Positions 35,913 through 45,105 are shown, numbered from the stretch's first letter. The stretch is DNA of 64,000 nucleotides from Burkholderia sp. Ax-1719 (GCF_011753055.1 NZ_VWWJ01000017.1:1-64000), one strand, 5' to 3'. Program-made: numbers and translations. Notes: generated by a model from the sequence alone, not told the origin.

Positions 35913-36794
35913 TCAGGCGGCGCTGGTCGTCGCACTCGCCGCCGTGTCGTAATCGACGAAACCGGACTCGCGGCAAAAGCTCACCAGCCGCAGTCCGGCG
36001 CGCTTCGCGATCGTGATCGCCAGCGAGGAGGGCGCGGAAATGGTCGCCACCATCGGCATGCCCACGCGCGCGGCCTTGCGCACCAGCTCGTAGCTCGCGC
36101 GGCTGGAGAGGAACACGAAGCCCTGCTGCGTATCGGCGCGATCGAGCACCAGCTGGCCGATCAGCTTGTCGAGCGCATTGTGGCGCCCGACGTCCTCGAA
36201 GGCACGCAGGATCTGGCCATCGGCATCGCACCAGGCGGCGGCATGCAGCCCGCCGGTGAGTTTGGTGAGCGCCTGATGCTGCGGCAACTCGCGCGCGGCG
36301 CGGGCGATCGCATCGGGCGCGAGACGCGCGAGAAAGCCGGTATCGGGCACGATTTCGGGTTCGAGATCGAGCAGGTCGATGCTCTCGATACCGCACACGC
36401 CGCATCCGCTGCGTCCGGCCAGCGCGCGGCGCTTCTCTTTCAGTTCGACGAAGGCCTGCTGCACGACCGTCAGATGGACTTCGGCGTGCGGGATCTCCGC
36501 TTCGGCGTGCCAATACACCTCGATATCCTGGATATCGGCATTGCGCCCGACGATGCCTTCCGAAATCGCAAAACCCACCGCGAAGGCTTCCAGATCGCGC
36601 GGCGTGCACATCATCACCGCATGCGAGATGCCGTTGAACACCAGCGCGACGGGCCATTCCTGGCCGACGTGGTCGTCGCGCGTTTCGACGCTTTCGCCGC
36701 GATGGCGATGCACGCGCAGCGCTTGTGCGCCGGACTGCTCTTCGTTGTCTTGAGCGTGATGCGGGGGCGTGGTGGGGGAGAGCGGGGAATTCAA
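35913..36794 (-). CDS. fdhD: Formate dehydrogenase accessory sulfurtransferase
   Basis: FdhD delivers sulfur from IscS to the molybdenum cofactor of formate dehydrogenases. The protein shows WPVALVFNGISHAVMMCTPR, DLEAFAVGFAISEGIVG, the Cys pair RSGCGVCGIESIDLL near the middle, TGGLHAAAWCDADGQI, EDVGRHNALDKLIG and SRASYELVRKAARVGMPMV. I place the start at TTG 36794, which follows GGAG by 6 bp and gives 293 residues, normal for the family; the reading frame is open to 36902 but the extra residues are not family-like. No formate dehydrogenase gene is in the window. Confidence 0.9.
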   Translation of the reverse strand: MNSPLSPTTPPHHAQDNEEQSGAQALRVHRHRGESVETRDDHVGQEWPVALVFNGISHAVMMCTPRDLEAFAVGFAISEGIVGRNADIQDIEVYWHAEAEIPHAEVHLTVVQQAFVELKEKRRALAGRSGCGVCGIESIDLLDLEPEIVPDTGFLARLAPDAIARAARELPQHQALTKLTGGLHAAAWCDADGQILRAFEDVGRHNALDKLIGQLVLDRADTQQGFVFLSSRASYELVRKAARVGMPMVATISAPSSLAITIAKRAGLRLVSFCRESGFVDYDTAASATTSAA

Positions 36795-36958
36795 GCGAAA
36801 CTCCAGTGAAGCTTGTGCGGCAAGGCGTGGCGCGGCGGCGGGCCGGTGGCAACCTTTGCAGGCTGGCCGGCCCCCGGCGCGGAAGGTTCTAAAATACCTC
36901 AAGCGGGCATATTTCGCATAAACCCTTCGCCCCGGCCCGCTTCGCGAGGATTAACGCC

Positions 36959-37441
36959 ATGGCATTGACCGAAGCTCCGCTCCTGTTCCAGTTCGAGGTC
37001 GTCTCATCCGAGGATCTCACTTTCATCCCCATGTGCGTGCGCTTCAACCTGGACCGTTTCGGGCTGCGCATCTCGCTGGCGCAGTGGCAGTTGCTGCCTT
37101 ACGAGGACCGCCGCCTGCTGGCGCGTTTTCCCGTCGACGAAGACACCGAAATCGAGCCGAACTTCGATCACGCGCTGTTCGAAATGCTGCGTACCCATGC
37201 CAATGTCGAGCCGGAATGGTTCTCGCCCGAGGAAGCGCCCGCGTGGCGCGACGTCAACGCCGTGCCGAACGGCATCGGCAATCAGGCGACGCTCGCGAAC
37301 CTGCAGACGCCCGGCATCGAGGACTGGGCGCAGCTCGCGCCGTTCCAGCGCTACGTGCTGGCCAAGCTCGCACGCAAGCCCGAGGCCAACCACGATTTCG
37401 TTCCGGCGATGCGGGAGTTCGGCCTGGCTGTGCCGCGTTGA
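36959..37441 (+). CDS. Nitrate-reductase-associated family protein
   Basis: The 160-residue soluble protein begins MALTEAPLLFQFEVVSSEDL, then IPMCVRFNLDRFGLRISLAQ and WQLLPYEDRRLLARFPV, a pattern I associate with the nitrate reductase associated family (known in cyanobacteria as NarM, needed for nitrate reductase activity). The C-terminal part WAQLAPFQRYVLAKLARK fits too. It is divergent from fdhD with a 165-bp gap, which would fit a shared link to molybdoenzymes. No nitrate reductase is seen here; family assignment is from memory. Confidence 0.7.
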   Translation: MALTEAPLLFQFEVVSSEDLTFIPMCVRFNLDRFGLRISLAQWQLLPYEDRRLLARFPVDEDTEIEPNFDHALFEMLRTHANVEPEWFSPEEAPAWRDVNAVPNGIGNQATLANLQTPGIEDWAQLAPFQRYVLAKLARKPEANHDFVPAMREFGLAVPR

Positions 37442-37636
37442 TCGATGTCGGGGCGGCCGGTTTAGAGCGTTCACCCTAAATCCGCCCCGCGCAGACGAAA
37501 TTCGGCAATTTCCCCTCAAGCCTTGCCTTTAAGTGCCGTTATCCGGAAGGGCGCATCGCGCGCCAGCCTGTAGCGCGCAGGTCGTTAGCATTCATCCCAT
37601 GCCCGCCGTACGGCGACGAACGACGTTCCGGCATTC

Positions 37637-40600
37637 ATGAACCTTCATTTTTCGAAGCGGCACCTCATCAACCTCGTGGTGGTGGTGGCAGCCGTCGGCG
37701 CAAACGCTTTCGTGGCATGGACGCAGATTGGCGGGCAACGCGAAATCGACCAGCGCGCCTCGCAGGCCGCCCGTGTGCGCCATGATCTGGACCATTTTCG
37801 TGACTTGCTGGGCGGGGGACTTGCCGCGTTAGGCCGATTCGGCTCCGATGGCGACGCCGAATCCGCCGACGCGCGCGAAGGCCGCGCCGCCGAACTCGAC
37901 GATACGGCGCAGGCGCTGCACGCCGAACTGGCGAGCGATCCGGCGCTCGCGCGCCGCTTCGACGCGGTCGCGACCGAAGGCATCCTGCTTGCCCGCGAGA
38001 TCGACGAGACGCTGGCGCGCGCCGAACAGCGCGTCGCCGATGCGCGTGTGCAGGCGAGTGCGGCAGCGGCATCGGCTGCGGCAGCGGCGGCAGTGCCTGC
38101 GAGTGCGGCTTCGGGTGTGGCTGCGCCCGCCGCGCCCGCACCGAACGCCAACACGGGCAACGCGCCCGCGCGCACGTTGCATCGCGGCAAGTTCATGGGC
38201 GTGGCGGCGCATATCGGCATGAGCAAAGCGCACGCACACAAGGCGCATCCGCACGATCTGTCTTCGCCGTATGCGGCGAGTTCGGGCGGGCAGCAGGCCG
38301 CAAAAAATCTCGCTGATCCGTATGCGTCGGGGACGGTGGCCAACGCGAATCTCGCCGCGCCGTATGCCAGTCCGGCCGCGCCGCTGGCCGCTGCGTCGGG
38401 TTCGCTGGCAGAACCGTACGCCGCCGCATCGGGCGCAGCGCCGAATGAAGCGAACGCACCTTCGCTCGCCGCCTCCGCAGATACGGCCAGCGCAGCCGCG
38501 GCAAACACGCCGCAGGCGTCCATCGCCATTCCATTCGGCACCGCCGCGTGGATTGCCAACGAATACATCCGCCTCGACACCCGTGTCGATCGTGTCGACG
38601 CCAAGCTCTCGGCGCTGCAAGGCGAGCAGGATCTCGCGCTGGCGGCCGCGCTGGCCGAATCGACGCGGGCGGGCAGCCGCGCCTCGATCCTGCTGATCGT
38701 GACGATGCTCGCGGGCGCGACGCTCCTCATCTACACCTTCGGCGCACGCGAAAACGCCGCGCGCGAAAAGCTGCGCGCGCTCGCCGGCATGCGCACGCGC
38801 AACGAGCGCTTCCAGGGCCTGTTCGACGCCCATCCGGTGCCGATGTACGTGTTCGACCGCGAAACGCTGCGCTTTCTCGCCGTCAACGCGGCCGCGATCC
38901 AGCAGTACGGCTATAGCGAGGAAGAATTCCTCGATATGACGATCCGCGACATCCGCCCGAACGAGGATGTCTCGCGGCTCGAACAGCATCTCGCGCGCTC
39001 GGACATGATCACGCCGAACGTGCGCACGATGGCCGGCATCTGGCATCACGCGCGCCGCGACGGCACGCTCGTCAGCGTGGATATTTCGCACCACGTGCTC
39101 ACCTTCATGGGCCGTGCGGCGGTATTCGTGCTCGCCGACGACGTTACCGAGCAGATCAAGGCCGAAGTCGAAGCGCAGCGCTCGAACCAGATGCTCGAAA
39201 CGGTGATCGACAACATCCCGCAGCGCATCTACTGGAAGGACGCCGAATCGCGCTATCTGGGCTGCAACATGACCTTCGCGCGCGACGCGGGGCTGTCGTA
39301 TCCCGAACAGATCGTCGGCCGTACCGACGACGATCTGCCGTGGCGCGCCTATGCAAACACCATGCGCGCGCAGGATCGCGAGGTGATCGACGCCGGCTTG
39401 CCGCGCCTGAATTACGAAGAAGATCTGACGATCGACGGCCTGCACCGCACGACGATCACCAGCAAACTGCCGCTGCTCGACGGCGATGGCCGCGTGATGG
39501 GCGTGCTCGGCACGTATTCGGATACCACCGAGAGCAAGCGTGCCGACCTCGCGCTGCGTCTGCAAAGCCGCGCGCTCGACGCCTGCGTGAACGCGATTCT
39601 GATCACCGGGCCAGGACCCGGCGGCAGCAATCTGATCGAGTACGCGAATCCGGCGTTCCGCCGCATCACCGGCTACGATCCCGCCGAGGTGATTGGCCTC
39701 GACTGCCGCCTGCTGCAACGCGATGACCGCGATCAGGACGGGCTCGTCGCGATCCGCCAGGCGCTGATCGGCAACCGCGAAGTGAGCGCCGTGCTGCGCA
39801 ATTACCGCAAGGACGGCGCGCTGTTCTGGAATCAACTGCTGATTGCGCCGGTGCCCGATCTCGACGGCCGCATCACGCATCACATCGGCATCATCAACGA
39901 TGTGACCGAGCTGATCCGCTATCAGGAGCAGCTCGAATATCAGGCGAATTACGACAGCCTCACGCTGCTGCCCAACCGCAATCTGCTGCGCGACCGCCTG
40001 CAACAGGCGCTGGTGGCGGCGCAGCGTCACGAGCGCGGCGTGGCGGTGGTGTTCATCGACCTCGACGGTTTCAAGAACGTCAACGACAGCCTGGGCCACA
40101 GCGTGGGCGACCGGCTGCTGGGCGTGGTGGCCGAGCGCCTCACGCGCTGCACGCGCACCAGCGACACGGTGGCGCGCCACGGCGGCGACGAATTCGTGAT
40201 CGTGCTCACCGACACCATCGACGAAAAATCGCTGATCGGCTGGATGGAGCGGGCGCGCGCGATGATTTCGGAGCCGGTGATGATCGACGGCACCGAGCTG
40301 TACGTGGGTTGCAGCATGGGCGCGAGCGTGTTCCCGCAGGACGGCAACGACGCCGAAGCGCTGCTCAAGAAGGCTGACGTGGCGATGTACCGCGCCAAGG
40401 AACTGGGCCGCAACACCTTCCAGTTCTATGAGCCGGAGATGAACGCCGCGGCGGGCGCGCGCATGAATCTGGAGCGGCGTCTGCGTCGCGCGCTGCGCGA
40501 CAGCGAATTCCTGCTGCACTACCAGCCGCAGGTGGAAATCGAGAGCGGACGCATCGTCGGCATGGAGGCGCTGGTGCGCTGGCACGATCCGGAAGCGGGT

Positions 40601-41269
40601 CTGGTGTCGCCGTCGCAGTTCATTCCGGTGGCCGAAGAAAGCGGGCTGATCGGGCCGCTGTCCGACTGGGTGCTGCGCGAGGCCTGCCGACAGAATCGCG
40701 AATGGCAGGATGCGGGATTGCCGCCCGTGCGTGTGTCGGTGAATCTGTCGGCCAAGACTTTCCATCAGCGCGACATCTCGCAGCAGGTGAGCGACGTGCT
40801 GAAGGAGACGGGGCTCGACCCGTGCTGGCTCGAAGTCGAACTCACCGAAAGCACGCTGATGCGCAACACGGAAGAAGCGGTGCAGATGCTCAACGCGCTG
40901 CATGAGCAGGGCGTGGGCATTGCCATCGACGACTTCGGCACCGGCTATTCGAGCCTGAGCTATCTGAAGCGTCTGCCGGTGGATCGGCTGAAGATCGACC
41001 GTTCCTTCGTGGCCGATATCGGCACCAGCACCGACGACGAAACCATTACGGCGGCCATCATCGCGCTCGCGCACGAGTTGCGGCTGCAGGTGATCGCGGA
41101 AGGCGTGGAGACGTCGCAGCAGTTCGCATTCTTGCGCGAACGCGCGTGCGACGAGTTGCAGGGTTACTTCTTCGCGCCGCCGTTGCCGGGGCCGGAGGTA
41201 GCCGCGCTGTTGTCGGCGAGCGCGGCCTGGGAAGAGGGCGCCGGACTCGCCTGGGCGACCACCACTTGA
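37637..41269 (+). CDS. Membrane PAS-GGDEF-EAL cyclic-di-GMP enzyme with low-complexity periplasmic region
   Basis: The 1210-residue inner-membrane protein likely makes and/or degrades cyclic di-GMP. A membrane segment at about residues 10-30 and another near 348-370 (SILLIVTMLAGATLLIYTFG) bracket a periplasmic region of about 315 residues. This contains an Ala-rich helix, a His-rich stretch (HAHKAHPHD) and four spaced PYA repeats (LSSPYAAS, LADPYAS, LAAPYAS, LAEPYAA). In the cytosol three PAS domains follow (about 390-760), an intact GGDEF site (RHGGDEFVIVLTD, about 848) and an EAL domain (GMEALVRWHDP about 977, DDFGTGYSSLSYLKRLPVD, IAEGVET). Both active sites look complete, so either activity is possible. 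Start ATG at 37637. Confidence 0.92.
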   Translation: MNLHFSKRHLINLVVVVAAVGANAFVAWTQIGGQREIDQRASQAARVRHDLDHFRDLLGGGLAALGRFGSDGDAESADAREGRAAELDDTAQALHAELASDPALARRFDAVATEGILLAREIDETLARAEQRVADARVQASAAAASAAAAAAVPASAASGVAAPAAPAPNANTGNAPARTLHRGKFMGVAAHIGMSKAHAHKAHPHDLSSPYAASSGGQQAAKNLADPYASGTVANANLAAPYASPAAPLAAASGSLAEPYAAASGAAPNEANAPSLAASADTASAAAANTPQASIAIPFGTAAWIANEYIRLDTRVDRVDAKLSALQGEQDLALAAALAESTRAGSRASILLIVTMLAGATLLIYTFGARENAAREKLRALAGMRTRNERFQGLFDAHPVPMYVFDRETLRFLAVNAAAIQQYGYSEEEFLDMTIRDIRPNEDVSRLEQHLARSDMITPNVRTMAGIWHHARRDGTLVSVDISHHVLTFMGRAAVFVLADDVTEQIKAEVEAQRSNQMLETVIDNIPQRIYWKDAESRYLGCNMTFARDAGLSYPEQIVGRTDDDLPWRAYANTMRAQDREVIDAGLPRLNYEEDLTIDGLHRTTITSKLPLLDGDGRVMGVLGTYSDTTESKRADLALRLQSRALDACVNAILITGPGPGGSNLIEYANPAFRRITGYDPAEVIGLDCRLLQRDDRDQDGLVAIRQALIGNREVSAVLRNYRKDGALFWNQLLIAPVPDLDGRITHHIGIINDVTELIRYQEQLEYQANYDSLTLLPNRNLLRDRLQQALVAAQRHERGVAVVFIDLDGFKNVNDSLGHSVGDRLLGVVAERLTRCTRTSDTVARHGGDEFVIVLTDTIDEKSLIGWMERARAMISEPVMIDGTELYVGCSMGASVFPQDGNDAEALLKKADVAMYRAKELGRNTFQFYEPEMNAAAGARMNLERRLRRALRDSEFLLHYQPQVEIESGRIVGMEALVRWHDPEAGLVSPSQFIPVAEESGLIGPLSDWVLREACRQNREWQDAGLPPVRVSVNLSAKTFHQRDISQQVSDVLKETGLDPCWLEVELTESTLMRNTEEAVQMLNALHEQGVGIAIDDFGTGYSSLSYLKRLPVDRLKIDRSFVADIGTSTDDETITAAIIALAHELRLQVIAEGVETSQQFAFLRERACDELQGYFFAPPLPGPEVAALLSASAAWEEGAGLAWATTT

Positions 41270-41300
41270 GGTCGGGCCGCGCCGATGTCGCTGGGACGTG

Positions 41301-41693
41301 TTACGCGGCGGGCAGCGGGCGCGGACGGCGGTCGTTGCCGGTCGCCACGTAGGTGAGCGTCGCTTCCGTGACCTTGACGACTTCCTCCTGCAGGCGCATG
41401 CGCTGCGCGTAGACCTCGACCTGCACGGTCACCGACGTCGTGCCAGTTTTGACGATATCGGCGTAAAAGCTCAGCAGATCGCCGACGAACACCGGCTGCT
41501 TGAACAGAAACGAGTTCACCGCGACGGTCGCGACGCGGCCGTTGGCGCGGCGGCTGGCCGGGATCGAACCGGCGATGTCCACCTGCGACATGATCCAGCC
41601 GCCGAACACGTCGCCGTGGACGTTGGCGTCCGAAGGCTGCGGCACGACGCGCAGCGCCGGCGACTTCTGGGGAAGCGGATAAGAGTCGGTCAT
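41301..41693 (-). CDS. YciA-type acyl-CoA thioesterase
   Basis: The 130-residue hot-dog protein hydrolyses acyl-CoA to free acid and CoA in the cytosol. It carries the YciA signature PSDANVHGDVFGGWIMSQVD with the catalytic Asp near residue 25, then VNSFLFKQPVFVGDLLSFYA and VKVTEATLTYVATG. ATG at 41693 is preferred because homologs start with MTDSYPLP-like sequences; the open frame extends to 41822. It converges with the GGDEF/EAL gene and is divergent from the ABC exporter gene. Confidence 0.9.
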   Translation of the reverse strand: MTDSYPLPQKSPALRVVPQPSDANVHGDVFGGWIMSQVDIAGSIPASRRANGRVATVAVNSFLFKQPVFVGDLLSFYADIVKTGTTSVTVQVEVYAQRMRLQEEVVKVTEATLTYVATGNDRRPRPLPAA

Positions 41694-41944
41694 GGGGAAT
41701 CCAGAAAAAGGGCAGAAGCGGGGCGGCAGTGCAGCGCGAGGCCCGCGGTTCGGGCGCGCCCAGCGGCGCATGCCGCCTTCTGCGACAATACAGCGATCAG
41801 GAATTGTACGGGAAAGCGCCATGCGCAGCGGGTAGGCCAGCAGGCCTGCGCGCTGGAGTAGACATTCACGCCTAACCCGTCATTAGCCGTTTTTTGCATC
41901 CCCCATACTCGCCGTGTCGCGCATTCGCCTGCGTGGCGCGTTCA

Positions 41945-43831
41945 ATGCCCATGCGCCGCTTTTCAGCCTCCAACGAACCCGCGCCTGCCGCCACCGGCCC
42001 GCGCAACGACTGGCAGACCATCGTCTCGCTGCTGCCGTATATCACTGCGTACAAATGGCGTGTCGCGTTCGCGCTGACCTGCCTGATCGGCGCGAAGGTC
42101 GCCAATCTGGGTGTGCCGATCGTGATGAAGCATATCGTCGACGGTCTGGCGCCCGTGCAGCATCTCACCGCGCTCGGCCGCGCGGAGCACGCACCGGGTA
42201 TCGTCCTGATGGGCGGCATCGGCCTGATGGTGGTCGCGTATGCGGCGGTGCGGCTATCGACCTCGCTGTTCACCGAACTGCGCGAAATCCTTTTTTCGAA
42301 GGTGACGGAAAGCGCGGTGCGCCAGCTTGCGCTCAAGGTGTTCCGCCATCTGCATGCGCTGTCGCTGCGCTTTCATCTGGACCGGCAGACGGGCGGCATG
42401 TCGCGCGACATCGAGCGCGGCACGCGCGGCATCACGCAGCTGATCTCGTATTCGCTTTACAGCATCTTGCCGACGCTCGTGGAAGTCGGACTCGTGCTGG
42501 GCTTTTTCACGGTGAAATACGAGGCGTACTACGCGCTCGTCACGCTGTGCGCGCTGGTGGCGTACATTGTCTTCACGGTGAAGGTGACCGAGTGGCGCAC
42601 GCATTTCCGCCGCACGATGAACGAGCTGGATTCGCGCGCCAATTCACGTGCGATCGACTCGCTGCTCAATTACGAGACGGTGAAGTACTTCGGCAACGAA
42701 GAGTGGGAGACGCGCCGATACGACGAGAATCTGCATCGCTATCGGGCTGCGGCGATCAAGTCGCAGCATTCGCTGTCGGCGCTGAACTTTGGGCAGCAGG
42801 CGATTATCGGCACGGGGCTGGTGTTTATTCTCTGGCGCGCGACGCAAGGCGTGATGGCGGGCAAGCTCACGCTGGGCGATCTGGTGCTGATCAACACGTT
42901 CATGTTGCAGCTGTATATCCCGCTGAATTTTCTGGGCGTGGTGTACCGCGAACTTAAGCAAAGCCTCACCGATATGGATCGCATGTTCACGCTGCTCACC
43001 GTCGAGCGCGAAGTGCCCGATTTGCCTGATGCGCGCGCGCTTGCCGTGCGTGGCGGCGAGGTGCGGTTTTCGCATGTGAATTTCGCGTATGAGCCGGCGC
43101 GGCAGATCCTGCATGACGTGAGTTTCACGATTGCGGCGGGGACGACGACGGCTGTGGTCGGGCATAGCGGATCGGGGAAGTCGACGCTCGCGCGCCTGAT
43201 GTTCCGCTTTTACGATCTCGATCGCGCATCGGGTGGCGCGATTACGATCGATGGACAGGATATTCGTGATGTGACGCAGGATTCGCTGCGCGCTTCGATC
43301 GGCATCGTGCCGCAGGATACGGTGCTGTTTAACGATTCGATTTACTACAACATTGCTTATGGGCGGCCTACGGCGAGCCGCGACGAAGTGATTGCGGCGG
43401 CGCGGGCGGCCCATATTCATGCGTTTATCGAGAGCTTGCCGAAGGGGTATGAGACGGCTGTTGGGGAGCGTGGGTTGAAGCTATCGGGTGGGGAGAAGCA
43501 GCGGGTGGCGATTGCGCGGACGCTGCTGAAGAATCCGCCTGTCTTGCTGTTTGATGAGGCTACTTCGGCGCTGGATTCGAGGTCGGAGCGGGCTATTCAG
43601 CAGGAGCTTGATCTCATTGCTCGGGAGCGGACTACGCTGGTGATCGCGCATCGGCTTTCTACTGTCGTGCATGCGCAGCAGATTATTGTGATGGATCGTG
43701 GGCGGATTGTTGAGCGTGGGACCCATGCTGAGTTGCTGTTGGTGCAGGGGCTTTATGCGCAGATGTGGGAGTTGCAGCAGCAGCGCGCTACTGTCGCGCC
43801 TGATGTTGAGCATGCTCCTGAGCGGTCCTAA
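41945..43831 (+). CDS. Atm1-type ABC exporter (half-transporter)
   Basis: The 628-residue half-transporter combines six membrane helices (about residues 40-330) with one nucleotide-binding domain and is expected to work as a homodimer. The NBD has Walker A VVGHSGSGKSTLARLMFRFY, Q-loop GIVPQDTVLFNDSI, ABC signature LKLSGGEKQRVAIARTLLKN, Walker B VLLFDEATSALDSR and the H-loop VIAHRLSTV. The family resemblance is to Atm1/HMT1 exporters of glutathione conjugates or metals. From about 43.3 kb to the stop the codon choice shifts to G/T third positions. The stop is 6 bp before a 517-bp inverted-repeat element. Confidence 0.92.
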   Translation: MPMRRFSASNEPAPAATGPRNDWQTIVSLLPYITAYKWRVAFALTCLIGAKVANLGVPIVMKHIVDGLAPVQHLTALGRAEHAPGIVLMGGIGLMVVAYAAVRLSTSLFTELREILFSKVTESAVRQLALKVFRHLHALSLRFHLDRQTGGMSRDIERGTRGITQLISYSLYSILPTLVEVGLVLGFFTVKYEAYYALVTLCALVAYIVFTVKVTEWRTHFRRTMNELDSRANSRAIDSLLNYETVKYFGNEEWETRRYDENLHRYRAAAIKSQHSLSALNFGQQAIIGTGLVFILWRATQGVMAGKLTLGDLVLINTFMLQLYIPLNFLGVVYRELKQSLTDMDRMFTLLTVEREVPDLPDARALAVRGGEVRFSHVNFAYEPARQILHDVSFTIAAGTTTAVVGHSGSGKSTLARLMFRFYDLDRASGGAITIDGQDIRDVTQDSLRASIGIVPQDTVLFNDSIYYNIAYGRPTASRDEVIAAARAAHIHAFIESLPKGYETAVGERGLKLSGGEKQRVAIARTLLKNPPVLLFDEATSALDSRSERAIQQELDLIARERTTLVIAHRLSTVVHAQQIIVMDRGRIVERGTHAELLLVQGLYAQMWELQQQRATVAPDVEHAPERS

Positions 43832-43895
43832 GGCGGTGTTGGCATTTCCTTGATTTGATTTCGGTATGCACGCGTTGCCCCTGTGCGGGGCGGCA

Positions 43896-43929
43896 CCCAC
43901 TTTTCTTTGCAGCGGCAAAGAAAAGTGGG
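43896..43929. terminator. Hairpin in left arm of the inverted-repeat element, probable terminator
   Basis: A perfect 15-bp stem (43896-43910 with 43915-43929) with an AGCG loop, carrying a TTTTCTTTG / CAAAGAAAA segment. It is placed after the ABC exporter stop and could act in termination or RNA protection. Confidence 0.55.
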
Positions 43930-44268
43930 CAAAAGAAAGCCGCTACCACCGCCAGTGCTTCGCGGTACACCTACAGCCCCAAAACGGAGTGGCGCCCGGG
44001 CAGCGCCCGCACCACTGGCCTAATAACAGAGTGGTGCCACCCGCACATCCGGGGGCGCTTCGCGCCCCGTCGGGCATAACGCAAACCGAAGGTTTGCGCT
44101 TTCCTTCGCATACCGAACCGTTGCGAGCGGAGCGAGCAACGGGATGAATGACTGCCTTGTCACTTCGTTATTGGGCGCGTGGTGCGCGCAATGTCCAGTC
44201 ACCACTCTGTTGGTGGGCGAGTGGTGGACGGCGTCACATTGGCGGTGTTAGCGGCTTTCTTTGCTTAC

Positions 44269-44292
44269 CTTTCTTTGCCGCGGCAAAGAAAG
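44269..44292. terminator. Palindrome in right arm of the inverted-repeat element
   Basis: CTTTCTTTGCCG followed by its exact reverse complement gives a 24-bp perfect palindrome with no loop, extended outward by TTA/TAA with one bulged base. It corresponds to the left-arm hairpin and lies downstream of murU on the opposite strand. Confidence 0.5.
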
Positions 44293-44361
44293 TAAGTGCC
44301 GCCCCGCACAGGGGCAACACTGGCAGACCGAAATCAAATCAAGGAAATGCCAACCCCAGCA

Positions 44362-45075
44362 TCAACCACCCCGAAGCTCAGCATCCAGCGCAGCCAACTG
44401 CGCCACAGTCCCCACATTCTCCCATCGCCCTTCAAAAAGCTCGCCGGTCGCACGCCGCGCGGCAATCGCGGCCTTGTAGTAGGGCGTGAGCGCCCGCCTC
44501 GTACCAGGTTCCAGATCCCGAAACATCCGCGAGTCATAAAGCCCAATACTGCCAAAGGTAAGCCGCTCATCACCTTCAGCAGAAAGCACCCCATCAGCCC
44601 CCAGCGCGAAGTCCCCACGAGGATGAAAAGCGGGATTCGGCACCATCACCAGATGCATCCCCGGCTCATCACGCGCCGCGAGTGCCGCAGCCGGCTCATC
44701 CAGCCGCGCGAAATCGAAGTCACTAAACACATCACCGGCGACAGCAAGAAACACGCACGGCGCGCCGTCCAGCTCAAGTAACGGCAACGCCTGCGCAATA
44801 CCCCCAGCCGTCTCCAGCGCCTCGCGCTCAGCCGAATACAGCAATTGCACGCCATATCGCGCACCATCACCGAGCGCCGCCTCGATCTTCTCCCCCAGCC
44901 AAGCATGATTAATGACGATGTGCGTATAGCCCGCCGCAGCCAGCCTTTCGATCTGCCAGACGATCAGGGGCTTGCCGCCCGCTTCGAGCATCGGCTTGGG
45001 GCAGGTATCGGTGAGCGGTCGCATGCGCTCGCCGCGCCCGGCGGCGAAGATCATTGCCGTGCGGGCGGGCGTCAT
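44362..45075 (-). CDS. murU: N-acetylmuramate alpha-1-phosphate uridylyltransferase
   Basis: MurU makes UDP-MurNAc from MurNAc-1-phosphate in the anabolic recycling route that bypasses de novo UDP-MurNAc synthesis (and thereby fosfomycin sensitivity in Pseudomonas). The 237-residue protein has the nucleotidyltransferase signature MIFAAGRGERMRPLTDTCPK and PMLEAGGKPLI, AGDVFSDFDFARL with metal-binding Asp, and a C-terminal WENVGTVAQLAALDAEL. It starts 30 bp after amgK, as in the known amgK-murU pair. Near the 3' end its codons become G/T-rich, mirroring the exporter gene. Confidence 0.92.
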   Translation of the reverse strand: MTPARTAMIFAAGRGERMRPLTDTCPKPMLEAGGKPLIVWQIERLAAAGYTHIVINHAWLGEKIEAALGDGARYGVQLLYSAEREALETAGGIAQALPLLELDGAPCVFLAVAGDVFSDFDFARLDEPAAALAARDEPGMHLVMVPNPAFHPRGDFALGADGVLSAEGDERLTFGSIGLYDSRMFRDLEPGTRRALTPYYKAAIAARRATGELFEGRWENVGTVAQLAALDAELRGG

Positions 45076-45105
45076 CGGTTCATCCTCGTCATGAATTGAA
45101 CGCGC

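Larger units (their letters stand above)
43838..44354. repeat. 517-bp inverted-repeat element filling the gap between two convergent genes
   Basis: The outer arms, 43838-43953 and 44241-44354, are near-perfect inverted copies: the first 28 bp are identical, then a 23-bp identical block (GTTGCCCCTGTGCGGGGCGG and next bases), with differences concentrated at the ends of an internal hairpin. The interior (43954-44240) has several further stem-loops: 44025-44036 pairs with 44200-44211, and local hairpins lie at 44052-44068, 44080-44098 and 44118-44142. No transposase or supported coding sequence exists. The stops of the flanking genes are 6 and 7 bp away. Confidence 0.9.

Noticed and set aside
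43831..44362. Possible chromosome terminus (dif) suggested by the switch from G-rich to C-rich plus strand
   Set aside because: No 28-bp XerCD-type site is recognisable in the element, and the skew is confined to the two flanking genes.
43855..44489. Several short frames inside the inverted-repeat element
   Set aside because: They follow the repeat arms, have no ribosome-binding sites and overlap the end of murU; the structure is explained by palindromes.
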